Positions 1 to 6,134 of a stretch of 7,995 nucleotides of DNA are shown here, one piece after another. Position 1 is the stretch's first letter. Each line of letters starts with the position of its first letter. The notes beneath the pieces were generated by a model that ran no database searches, was not told the origin of the DNA, and saw only the letters and a program-made list of their open reading frames with translations. The position numbers and the translations under genes were made by a program. The stretch comes from Maribacter sp. (lineage in GTDB: Bacteria > Bacteroidota > Bacteroidia > Flavobacteriales > Flavobacteriaceae), in NCBI GenBank assembly GCA_030730545.1, contig JANQUX010000505.1:1-7995 (forward strand), written 5' to 3'.

Positions 1-147
1 GTTCAAGATCATGTAGAACTTAAAGGCACGACCCCTTATGTCGGCTGGCCTAAAAACCCAGCTCATGGTAAAGGACCGTTAATGTTACAAGATCATGGCG
101 ACGATAGTCGTGTTAGTTTTAGAAATATTTGGGTTAGAGAACTTTAA
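1..147 (+). CDS. 3-keto-disaccharide hydrolase (DUF1080) family protein, C-terminal end only
   Basis: Frame 1 is open from the window edge and ends at TAA (145-147), leaving 48 residues of a gene that starts upstream. The end of the peptide, around GPLMLQDHGDDSRVSFRNIW and then VREL, matches the closing strands of the 3-keto-disaccharide hydrolase/DUF1080 domain, whose members commonly end in a 'QDHG...v.FRNIWvreL' pattern. Family knowledge: this is a concanavalin-like beta-sandwich domain, usually in exported proteins of Bacteroidota and Planctomycetota and linked to carbohydrate breakdown. The substrate, signal peptide and any extra N-terminal domain lie outside the window. A hairpin follows 20 nt after the stop, so the gene seems to end its own transcript and not to run into yicC. 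The family call is fairly firm for so short a piece; the activity is inferred from the family only. Confidence 0.8.
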   Translation, partial: VQDHVELKGTTPYVGWPKNPAHGKGPLMLQDHGDDSRVSFRNIWVREL

Positions 148-167
148 TATTTTATCAGTTAGAATTT

Positions 168-202
168 AAGGAGTAAACAAGATATTTTTCTGTTTACTCC
201 TT
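168..202 (+). terminator. Intrinsic terminator after the DUF1080 gene
   Basis: A perfect 12-bp inverted repeat, AAGGAGTAAACA (168-179) against TGTTTACTCCTT (191-202), encloses an 11-nt AT-rich loop. A T-rich tail (TTTATTAATT, 201-210) follows. It lies 20 nt past the stop codon of the upstream gene and before the promoter-like region of yicC, which is the expected place for a terminator. The T-run is short and broken, so termination may be partial. Confidence 0.75.
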
Positions 203-212
203 TATTAATTAC

Positions 213-254
213 GTAAGGTGAGATGATTATCGTTGAAATTTTCATTTACCTTAC
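213..254. repeat. Imperfect inverted repeat upstream of yicC
   Basis: GTAAGGT (213-219) is complementary to ACCTTAC (248-254). The pairing continues inward through a G-T wobble (220/247), an A-T pair (221/246), one bulged G (222) and ATGA/TCAT (223-226 with 242-245), giving 13 pairs around a 15-nt loop. It has no T-run after it. Its right arm overlaps the proposed -7 element of the yicC promoter, so it could be an operator or a transcript hairpin; no function is shown. Confidence 0.45.
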
Positions 255-259
255 CTTTG
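233..259 (+). promoter_or_regulatory. Candidate Bacteroidota-type promoter for the yicC-gmk-nadD operon
   Basis: TACCTTTG (252-259) fits the Bacteroidota -7 consensus TAnnTTTG exactly. A TTG (233-235) stands 16 nt upstream as the -33 element, slightly closer than the usual spacing. Transcription would begin near 266, giving a leader of about 14 nt before the yicC ATG at 280. No Shine-Dalgarno sequence is visible, which is normal for this phylum. Confidence 0.55.
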
Positions 260-279
260 CCTTAATCTAAAATGTATTT

Positions 280-1137
280 ATGATTCAATCAATGACCGGC
301 TTTGGAAAGCATGTAGTTCAATTACCTAATAAAAAAATTACGGTAGAAATAAAATCGCTTAATAGTAAGAGCATTGATTTAAATGCGCGTATGCCTTCAA
401 GTTATCGTGAAAAGGAATTAGAACTAAGAAAGTTGGTCGCTAATTCTTTATTGCGTGGTAAGGTAGATTTTAACTTATACGTTGAGCTTACGGGCGATAC
501 CACTTCAACCCAAGTTAACGAAGTAGCCGTTAAACAATACATGAATCAGTTGAAAAATATCGCTGATGGTGATGATTTACGGTTATTAGAAATGGCGTTG
601 CGTTTTCCTGATGCGATGAAGACCGATAAGGAAGATATTGATGAAACAGAATATGAAGCTATCAAAGAGGCATTACAAGGTGCTTTAGTTGAAATTAATG
701 AGTTTAGATCAGAAGAGGGTAGCGTATTAGAGAAAGATTTTCTAGACAGAATAACTTCTTTAAATAATTTACTAGAAGAGGTAATAGCTATTGACCCTAG
801 TAGACAAGCCACTATTCGTGAACGTTTAGAGAAGGCGGTACAAGATTTAAAGGCAGATGTTGATGCTAACAGATTTGAGCAAGAGCTTATTTACTATTTA
901 GAGAAATACGACATTACTGAAGAAAAAGTGCGCTTGGCAAATCATTTAGATTATTTCAGTAAAACATTAATGTCAGACGATAGTAATGGTAAAAAATTAG
1001 GATTTATATCTCAAGAAATTGGTCGTGAAATTAATACGATCGGTTCTAAAGCAAACTTTGCGCCAATGCAACAAATTGTAGTGCAAATGAAAGATGAATT
1101 AGAGAAGATTAAAGAACAAATGTTAAACGTACTATAG
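280..1137 (+). CDS. yicC: YicC/YloC family endoribonuclease
   Basis: This 285-residue protein has the usual length and both halves of the family. The N-terminal YicC_N domain (about 1-155) opens with MIQSMTGFGK, close to the family's MIxSMTGFG start, which supports the ATG at 280. The C-terminal DUF1732 domain (about 200-285) carries EEKVRLANHLDYF (214-226) and the hallmark EIGREINTIGSKANF (246-260), then IVVQMKDELEKIKEQ. YicC of E. coli has been described as an endoribonuclease affecting small-RNA stability; the activity of this copy is inferred by homology. The protein is soluble, with no signal peptide. The gene leads a probable three-gene operon: its TAG stop (1135-1137) is immediately followed by the gmk ATG, so the two are likely translationally coupled. 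A yicC-gmk pairing is common in bacteria, which adds weight to the call. Confidence 0.95.
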   Translation: MIQSMTGFGKHVVQLPNKKITVEIKSLNSKSIDLNARMPSSYREKELELRKLVANSLLRGKVDFNLYVELTGDTTSTQVNEVAVKQYMNQLKNIADGDDLRLLEMALRFPDAMKTDKEDIDETEYEAIKEALQGALVEINEFRSEEGSVLEKDFLDRITSLNNLLEEVIAIDPSRQATIRERLEKAVQDLKADVDANRFEQELIYYLEKYDITEEKVRLANHLDYFSKTLMSDDSNGKKLGFISQEIGREINTIGSKANFAPMQQIVVQMKDELEKIKEQMLNVL

Positions 1138-1719
1138 ATGAAAGGTGGTAAACTAGTCATTTTTTCTGCACCTTCAGGAAGTGGGAAAACAACCATTGTA
1201 CGCCATTTATTGGCACAACCAGAATTAAATTTAGCTTTTTCTGTATCTGCAACTTCGCGCCCTAGAAGAGGTAAAGAAAAGAATAAAGAGCACTATTATT
1301 TCATGTCGGTATCCGAGTTTAAAAATCATATTAAGAATGATGATTTTTTAGAGTGGGAAGAGGTGTACAGAGATAACTTTTACGGTACCTTAAAAAGTGA
1401 AGTAGAGCGTATTTGGGCAGAGGGCAAAAACGTAATTTTTGATATTGATGTTGTTGGCGGATTAAGAATAAAAAAGAAATTCCCAGAACAGACTTTAGCT
1501 GTTTTTGTAAAACCACCAAGTGTTGACGAGCTTAAAATCAGGCTTAAAAAACGAAGCACCGAAAACGAAGAAAAAATAAATATGCGTATCGCCAAAGCAT
1601 CGGTAGAATTGGCAACAGCACCACAATTCGATAAGATTATAAAGAATTATGACCTTGATGTTGCTTTACAAGAAGCAGTAGATCTGGTTGCCGATTTCGT
1701 TTCAGAGGATAAAGAATAA
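1138..1719 (+). CDS. gmk: Guanylate kinase
   Basis: Guanylate kinase phosphorylates GMP to GDP with ATP in the cytoplasm, an essential step toward GTP and dGTP. The 193-residue length is typical of the bacterial enzyme. The P-loop lies at residues 10-19 (SAPSGSGKTT, with K17 and T18). The GMP-binding region follows, with SVSATSRPRRGK (35-46, R41 and R44) and the FLEWEEVYRDNFYGT stretch (70-84). DIDVVGG (102-108) is the conserved DxDxxGG segment, with V in a position that is often Q. The lid segment includes RLKKRS (135-140) and R150. The ATG at 1138 abuts the yicC stop with no gap, and no better internal start exists because the P-loop begins nine residues in. nadD follows 6 nt after the stop, so expression is probably set by the promoter ahead of yicC. 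Confidence 0.97.
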   Translation: MKGGKLVIFSAPSGSGKTTIVRHLLAQPELNLAFSVSATSRPRRGKEKNKEHYYFMSVSEFKNHIKNDDFLEWEEVYRDNFYGTLKSEVERIWAEGKNVIFDIDVVGGLRIKKKFPEQTLAVFVKPPSVDELKIRLKKRSTENEEKINMRIAKASVELATAPQFDKIIKNYDLDVALQEAVDLVADFVSEDKE

Positions 1720-1725
1720 GTGCAT

Positions 1726-2310
1726 ATGAAAAAGGTAGGATTATACTTTGGAACCTTTAACCCTATTCATATCGGTCATTTGGTTATAGCGAACCATATG
1801 GTAGAGTTTTCAGACTTAGATGAGGTTTGGTTTGTAGTAACACCTCAAAGTCCGTTTAAGACCAAGAAAACGCTTCTAGATAATCACCAAAGATTCGAAA
1901 TGGTGTATGAGGCTACAAAAGACTATTCGAAGTTGAAGCCAAGTAATATTGAGTTTAATCTTCCACAACCAAATTACACGATAAATACGCTTGTTCATTT
2001 AGGGGAGAAATACCCACAAGGATATGATTTCTCATTGATAATGGGGGAGGATAATTTAAAAGGACTCCATAAATGGAAGAACTATGAAGCCATCTTAGAC
2101 CTTCATCATTTATATGTATATCCAAGAATATCTGAGGGTACTACAGATCATCAGTTTAAAGACCATGGTAAAATACATCGTGTAGATGCTCCGGTAATGG
2201 AAATATCATCAACCTTTATTAGAAGAGAACATAAAAATGGTAAAAATATCAAGCCTTTATTGCCGCCAGAAGTGTGGAAATATATGGATGAAATGAATTT
2301 TTATCGCTAA
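1726..2310 (+). CDS. nadD: Nicotinate-nucleotide adenylyltransferase
   Basis: NadD joins nicotinate mononucleotide and ATP to form deamido-NAD, the penultimate step of NAD synthesis. Read from the ATG at 1726 the protein has 194 residues, normal for the family. The nucleotidyltransferase signature GTFNPIHIGH is at 9-18 (H15 and H18 of the HxGH motif). SLIMGEDNLKGLHKW (103-117) matches the conserved GxDxL...W region, and ISSTFIRR (160-167) is the C-terminal ISSTxIR signature. A GTG at 1720 lies in frame two codons upstream, directly after the gmk stop, but the ATG gives MKKVGLYFGTF, the usual flavobacterial N terminus, and is preferred. It is the last gene of the yicC operon. Its TAA stop (2308-2310) overlaps the TAG stop of the opposing gene by sharing CTAA at 2307-2310. 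Confidence 0.95.
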   Translation: MKKVGLYFGTFNPIHIGHLVIANHMVEFSDLDEVWFVVTPQSPFKTKKTLLDNHQRFEMVYEATKDYSKLKPSNIEFNLPQPNYTINTLVHLGEKYPQGYDFSLIMGEDNLKGLHKWKNYEAILDLHHLYVYPRISEGTTDHQFKDHGKIHRVDAPVMEISSTFIRREHKNGKNIKPLLPPEVWKYMDEMNFYR

Positions 2311-3026
2311 TCTAAAACGCTGGCTTTTCGTAAAACATCGGTAGCAAGAAATACATCACCTTTGTTATAATACCACTTTCGTACTTTAGGTATTTTAATT
2401 CCGTTTACGGTAATCATTTCAGAAAGTAGAATATATTCCCCGTCGTTTTTACTTTCGTCATGAAAAAACTGATAGACTTCCATCGCGTATGTCTTAGGGT
2501 CGAAATAGAAATACCAAGTATCATCACCTACTTCTTTCTCGTAAGTAGCCTTTAATACTAAATACTCTTTTCCTTTAAATGTTTTTTTAATCACCTTGTC
2601 AGCTATCAACGTACCCTGATCTTTTAACTTCATTGGTAGACCATATAGATACGTATAGTAGTTCTTCATCATCTTAGCACGCTCACAACTAATATTCATG
2701 CTGTCTTTTATCTTAGGAAATATGGAAGTACTACCATTTAATTTTAAGGTACACTCGCCATTATCTAACTCTGACTCTATCGTATAATTATCCTTTTTTA
2801 CAGTAGTCTTGAAATAGTTGTTCGGTAATTTCATTTCAATCACCGTACTACGAGGACTCCCCTTAGGATTTTCCATTTCAATAAGCATTTTGCCTTTGAA
2901 GGTAGACCAATTATTTTGCGGGTCATGAAATGCTATTGCTCGTTCTAATAATTCGCTACCGGTTATTTCTTGGGCATTTATGAAAAACCCTGTCAGTAAA
3001 TAAACGGCTATCAAAAGATATTTCAT
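2307..3026 (-). CDS. Exported LolA-like protein, probably DUF6503 family
   Basis: This 239-residue protein begins with a clear Sec signal peptide (MKYLLIAVYLLTGFFINA, likely cut between A18 and Q19), so it acts in the periplasm or at the outer membrane. There is no lipobox cysteine. The mature part is rich in predicted beta strands, with FHDP (33-36), a central YYTYLYGLP stretch (123-131), WYFYFDPKTYAMEVYQFF (171-188) and IKIPKVRKWYYN (210-221). This layout resembles proteins annotated DUF6503 in Flavobacteriaceae and, more loosely, LolA-type half-barrels; I recall this from family appearance and have not tested it. C92 and C114 could form a disulfide. The gene starts 31 nt after the phosphate transporter stop on the same strand with no terminator between, suggesting co-transcription. 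Function unknown; a lipid-binding role is only a structural guess. Confidence 0.75.
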   Translation of the reverse strand: MKYLLIAVYLLTGFFINAQEITGSELLERAIAFHDPQNNWSTFKGKMLIEMENPKGSPRSTVIEMKLPNNYFKTTVKKDNYTIESELDNGECTLKLNGSTSIFPKIKDSMNISCERAKMMKNYYTYLYGLPMKLKDQGTLIADKVIKKTFKGKEYLVLKATYEKEVGDDTWYFYFDPKTYAMEVYQFFHDESKNDGEYILLSEMITVNGIKIPKVRKWYYNKGDVFLATDVLRKASVLD

Positions 3027-3057
3027 AACTATGCTTTTAATTGAATTGAAAAATCAC

Positions 3058-5325
3058 TTAATCTAATTTCGCAGGTGCAATATCAGCATCATGTTCCTTG
3101 TAATAAAGCTCTAAAAGATCCATGGTTGCGGTCATTAAATCTTTAGTTTCAAGTAAAATCGAAAAATATAATGTCGTGTTTTTCGGACTTGATTCTTCTG
3201 ATCTTGTGCGCTCTACTTGTAGACTAATTTTTTGCGATACTAAATCGTATAATTCTTGCTTATTATTTAGAATATTACCGATTTTTTCAAATGATCTTTC
3301 TTCGAAAGCGTGGTACGTATTATCTAAAATCTCAGCTAGTTTTATGTCTATCTGCTTAAGCTCTTTAATTTGGTTATACTTTAATTTCTTGTGATTATTG
3401 TTGACATGTTTGTGGCTTACTTTACCAATATATTCCAACGATTGTGAAATGTCGGTTAAGTGCCCCATTGCATTAATATAGAAATTACTGGCGCCAATAT
3501 GTGCCTCTTCTAAATTCTTGATAAAGTAAAAGGTATGGTTTCTGAGATCATCGATTTCATTTGCCAATTTAGCACCTTGCTTCTTGTTCTTATGAAGCGA
3601 GTTAAGATCTTGTTTTGCGAGTCCGTTAATAGAATTAGAATAGATTTTACTTGCTCTTTTAACAACGTTAGCAATGTTCTTGGCGCTTTCTTCGATAACA
3701 CCTTGTATAGAACTACTCTCTGCCCGTTCTAATATTTCTTCTTCTTTGGTTTCCTTTAATTTCTTGGTATGCGAAAGGTAGTTTTTGCCTATAAGAACGA
3801 AAGCAAAAATTAATAATGCGGCAATTGCCCAAATACCACCAAGGTGAATAATGTATGCGATTATAGCTGCCGCTACGAATGCTACGATAGCGGTAAAGAA
3901 CCATCCGCCAATAACATTAAGTACACCTGCAACTCTATATACGGCACTTTCTGATCCCCAAGCCCTATCTGCTAACGATGTTCCCATAGCAACCATAAAC
4001 GTTACATATGTGGTCGATAATGGCAGTTTTAACGAGGTTGCAAGAGATATCAATACACTGGCTACCATTAAGTTTACCGAAGCTCTAATAAGGTCGAAAG
4101 CTGGTTGATCTATTGCCTTTGCCTTTTGAGCGTATGAAGTTGGTTTAACGAATTGAGTGTTTATTCTGTTTTGTAATGATATAGGTATTAATCCGTTTAA
4201 ACTTTCAGATGCTTTTATAGAGAATTTTACGATTTGTCTCGATAAATAGTTTGGCTCAAAACGCTCATCGCCTTCATCTTGTCTAGAAAGGTCAACACTT
4301 GTTTTTACTACATTTTTAGCTTTAGATGAAAACCATAAGGTAACAACCATAACAATACCAGAGGCTAATAATAGATAGGTTGGTGTTTGTACGGCAACTG
4401 CTAAGCCCTTCATATTATATTCGGTGGCTAATTGACCAGAGTTCGACCAACTTACAAATGACTCGTATGCTGCCAACGGTACACCAATAAAGTTTACCAG
4501 ATCATTACCGGCAAAGGCCATGGCCAAAGCGAAGGTTCCTAAGATAATAATGATGGTATAAATATTCCATTTCAAGAAAGTCGTTGCTAACCACGATAAG
4601 GCAAACCATACTATAAAGTTACCTAATATGAATATTTCAGGATTATTGCCAATCAATATTGATAATTCAGGACTGATAATAGAAGTTCCTTTTAAACCTT
4701 TTATAAGTATAAAATAAATAATAGCTGTAATCGCCATACCACCAAAAATAGCCCCTAGCCATTTTGGTTTGTTTTCAAACTTAAACGATAATAGAATACG
4801 CGTAAAAAATTGGACGACAGCACCAATAGTAAATGCGATGACGACGGATAAGAGTATACCTATTATAATTTCAGTAGCCTTATCGGTATTGATATAATTT
4901 GAAAGGTGTGTAAAATTACCATCACCTGCGTAAATTTTAACCAATGATATGGCAACTGCAGCGCCTAATAGTTCAAAAACAATAGAAACAGTTGTTGAAG
5001 TTGGCATTCCTAAAGTATTGAAAAAGTCAAGCAATAGAATGTCGGTTATCATAACTGCCATGAAAACAATCATAATCTCAGCGAAAACAAATTCAGACGG
5101 ATTAAATATTCCTTTTCGGGCCACCTCCATCATACCGCTTGAAGAAACGGCTCCAAAGGCGATACCTACACTGGCAACAAGCATTATCGTTTTAAAGGAA
5201 ATCGCTTTTGACCCTATTGCAGAATTTAAAAAGTTTACGGCATCATTACTGACACCAACGATTAAATCTGTTACGGCTAAAACCGCTAATGCAATAATCA
5301 TGAATAAATAAATGTTCTCGCCCAT
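3058..5325 (-). CDS. PiT-family inorganic phosphate transporter with C-terminal PhoU-like helical domain
   Basis: This is a low-affinity inorganic phosphate permease of the PiT family in the inner membrane, 755 residues from the ATG at 5325. A TTG one codon upstream (5328) is a less likely start. Two duplicated transport signatures are visible: GVSNDAVN (24-31) with PTSTT (108-112), and AGNDLVNF (272-279) with PLSTT (435-439). About 12 hydrophobic segments lie between residues 5 and 514, broken by a polar loop at about 335-410. After residue 516 the chain turns hydrophilic and helical for some 240 residues, including NHTFYFIKNLEEAH (596-609) and TTLYFSILLETKDLMTAT (717-734), which looks like a PhoU/DUF47-type bundle. 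In many bacteria a PhoU-like partner is a separate gene beside pit; here it appears fused. Counter-ion and phosphate regulation cannot be read from the sequence. Confidence 0.92.
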   Translation of the reverse strand: MGENIYLFMIIALAVLAVTDLIVGVSNDAVNFLNSAIGSKAISFKTIMLVASVGIAFGAVSSSGMMEVARKGIFNPSEFVFAEIMIVFMAVMITDILLLDFFNTLGMPTSTTVSIVFELLGAAVAISLVKIYAGDGNFTHLSNYINTDKATEIIIGILLSVVIAFTIGAVVQFFTRILLSFKFENKPKWLGAIFGGMAITAIIYFILIKGLKGTSIISPELSILIGNNPEIFILGNFIVWFALSWLATTFLKWNIYTIIIILGTFALAMAFAGNDLVNFIGVPLAAYESFVSWSNSGQLATEYNMKGLAVAVQTPTYLLLASGIVMVVTLWFSSKAKNVVKTSVDLSRQDEGDERFEPNYLSRQIVKFSIKASESLNGLIPISLQNRINTQFVKPTSYAQKAKAIDQPAFDLIRASVNLMVASVLISLATSLKLPLSTTYVTFMVAMGTSLADRAWGSESAVYRVAGVLNVIGGWFFTAIVAFVAAAIIAYIIHLGGIWAIAALLIFAFVLIGKNYLSHTKKLKETKEEEILERAESSSIQGVIEESAKNIANVVKRASKIYSNSINGLAKQDLNSLHKNKKQGAKLANEIDDLRNHTFYFIKNLEEAHIGASNFYINAMGHLTDISQSLEYIGKVSHKHVNNNHKKLKYNQIKELKQIDIKLAEILDNTYHAFEERSFEKIGNILNNKQELYDLVSQKISLQVERTRSEESSPKNTTLYFSILLETKDLMTATMDLLELYYKEHDADIAPAKLD

Positions 5326-5344
5326 CAAAAATTTAAATAAGGAA

Positions 5345-5378
5345 CAAAAATGATATTATAAATTATCATTAACGTTAA
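5345..5378 (-). promoter_or_regulatory. Candidate promoter/operator region of the phosphate transporter gene
   Basis: On the minus strand CATTTTTG (5352-5345) matches the TAnnTTTG -7 element at all but one fixed base and would start transcription near 5338. Just upstream are an AT-rich imperfect dyad (TGATA at 5351-5355, TATCA at 5364-5368) and a perfect 10-bp palindrome TTAACGTTAA (5369-5378) near the expected -33 position. No TTG is found there. The palindrome could bind a regulator, but AT-rich DNA yields such dyads by chance. Confidence 0.3.
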
Positions 5379-5486
5379 AATAAGGTTATGAAGTTAAATC
5401 GTAAATTTTGCAATGATGATTAATAGTTACAAAGAAACCAAGATTAGTTGATGAAAATACTAATTTCTTTTCGAAAAAGATTTTTT

Positions 5487-5510
5487 AGCGCAATTCAATT
5501 GGGCTTTTTT
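5487..5510 (+). terminator. Hairpin with T-run, plus-strand terminator-like, no gene assigned
   Basis: AGC-G-CAAT (5487-5494) pairs with ATTG-G-GCT (5498-5505), leaving one G-G mismatch and a 3-nt loop, and is followed by six Ts (5505-5510). The orientation suits a plus-strand transcript, yet no plus-strand gene lies upstream within the 232-nt gap (5326-5557). It might instead help end the minus-strand CarboxypepD_reg-like transcript, since a TTTTT run occurs further along that strand, but the fit is worse. A second stem lies just upstream (5441-5448 with 5459-5466). Nothing else in this gap looks coding. Confidence 0.4.
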
Positions 5511-5557
5511 AAGTGATTAAAGAAATGCAACCACTTCGATAGCAAAATTTCTGAAGA

Positions 5558-5956
5558 TTATCTTGTTTTGTTTGCGGCTAAAACTAATGAATTTAGAGCA
5601 TCTTTTGTTGTTGAACTTACTTTAGCCGTAGAAGGCATTGGTAGGCTTTTAGCATATAAGGTTTCTAGAATTTCTGCTTGCTCGCCTTCTTTAACCGTTA
5701 TTTCTATATGTATTGGGTCGTAGCCTACAAATTGCACTAGTACATCATGCGTGCCAGGTGTAATATCGGTAAACTCAAAATTACCTCTAAAATTTGTCTG
5801 TGTAGAAATATCTGCATTATCAATAGATACAGAAGCCATTAATAATGGTTCATTGAAAAATTCACCATCTAAAATTTGACCTTTAATAGCACTGGTCTCT
5901 TGTGAGAAAGACAAAGAGCAAATCATTAAAGCGAATAGAATAAATATTTTCTTCAT
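5558..5956 (-). CDS. Exported stand-alone CarboxypepD_reg-like domain protein
   Basis: Read from the ATG at 5956 this gives 132 residues starting MKKIFILFALMICSLSFSQE, a typical Bacteroidota signal peptide likely cut after S18. An upstream in-frame ATG (5992) would add 12 residues ahead of the signal peptide and is disfavoured. C13 is not in a proper lipobox. Residues 22-90 form one CarboxypepD_reg-like Ig fold, with IKGQILD, ASVSI, TQTNFRGNFEFTDITPGTHD (52-71) and VQFVGYDPI. This domain usually sits at the N terminus of TonB-dependent receptors or at the C terminus of peptidases; here nothing follows except a 40-residue Ser/Thr/Ala-rich tail. No receptor plug or barrel is found downstream, so it seems a true small protein and not a truncation. 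It diverges from dgt. Exact role unknown. Confidence 0.8.
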   Translation of the reverse strand: MKKIFILFALMICSLSFSQETSAIKGQILDGEFFNEPLLMASVSIDNADISTQTNFRGNFEFTDITPGTHDVLVQFVGYDPIHIEITVKEGEQAEILETLYAKSLPMPSTAKVSSTTKDALNSLVLAANKTR

Positions 5957-5990
5957 ACCTAATTTAAATACTGGTACAAAGAAAATGACC

Positions 5991-6047
5991 AAAGGTTAAG
6001 TTAAGGTTACCTAAGGATTATGAATATATGTTTTAAAGGTTAAGGTT
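5991..6047. repeat. TTAAGGTT-type direct repeats between the CarboxypepD_reg-like gene and dgt
   Basis: AAAGGTTAAG occurs at 5991-6000 and again at 6035-6044, 44 bp apart. TTAAGGTT occurs at 6001-6008 and 6040-6047, so two blocks (5991-6009 and 6035-6047) each hold overlapping units of the same 7-8-mer in the same orientation. A related CTAAGGA lies between them. The blocks lie in the 178-nt divergent intergenic region (5957-6134), a plausible place for an operator serving one or both genes. On the minus strand the first block also reads TAACCTTTG, a near match to a -7 element. No regulator is identified. Confidence 0.5.
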
Positions 6048-6105
6048 CTGAGATAAAATAGTTTACCAGAAATGAGACTTTAGGTAATGAAATAGGCAAA
6101 TGCTG

Positions 6106-6112
6106 TATCTTG
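6106..6112 (+). promoter_or_regulatory. Possible -7 element for dgt
   Basis: TATCTTG resembles the Bacteroidota -7 form TAnnTTTG but is one T short. It would start transcription near 6119, about 15 nt before the dgt ATG. No convincing TTG is found at the -33 distance, so this is a weak assignment based mostly on position. Confidence 0.3.
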
Positions 6113-6134
6113 CAGGCTGTAAAAACGGACTAAC

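Noticed and set aside
546..1595. Minus-strand open frames across yicC and gmk (546-812, 1011-1196, 1331-1519, 1380-1595)
   Set aside because: Translations are Ser/Ile/Phe-rich without domains, and they overlap two clearly identified plus-strand genes; they are reading-frame shadows.
3510..3904. Minus-strand open frames 3510-3701 and 3713-3904 in another frame of the transporter gene, considered as a sign of a frameshift
   Set aside because: The main frame is continuous from 5325 to 3058 with consistent transporter and helical-tail features, so no frameshift is needed to explain them.
3122..4108. Several short plus-strand open frames (3122-3394, 3535-3732, 3851-4108) inside the transporter gene
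   Set aside because: They are opposite-strand shadows with no family resemblance, no promoter or start context, and no conserved motif.
4949..5311. 120-residue plus-strand open frame antisense to the start of the phosphate transporter gene
   Set aside because: It mirrors the transporter's coding frame, has a low-complexity Ile/Thr/Ala-rich translation with no recognisable domain, and lies opposite a well-supported gene.
5957..5992. Longer start (ATG at 5992) for the CarboxypepD_reg-like gene
   Set aside because: It would place 12 extra residues ahead of a standard signal peptide; the ATG at 5956 gives a normal MKK start.
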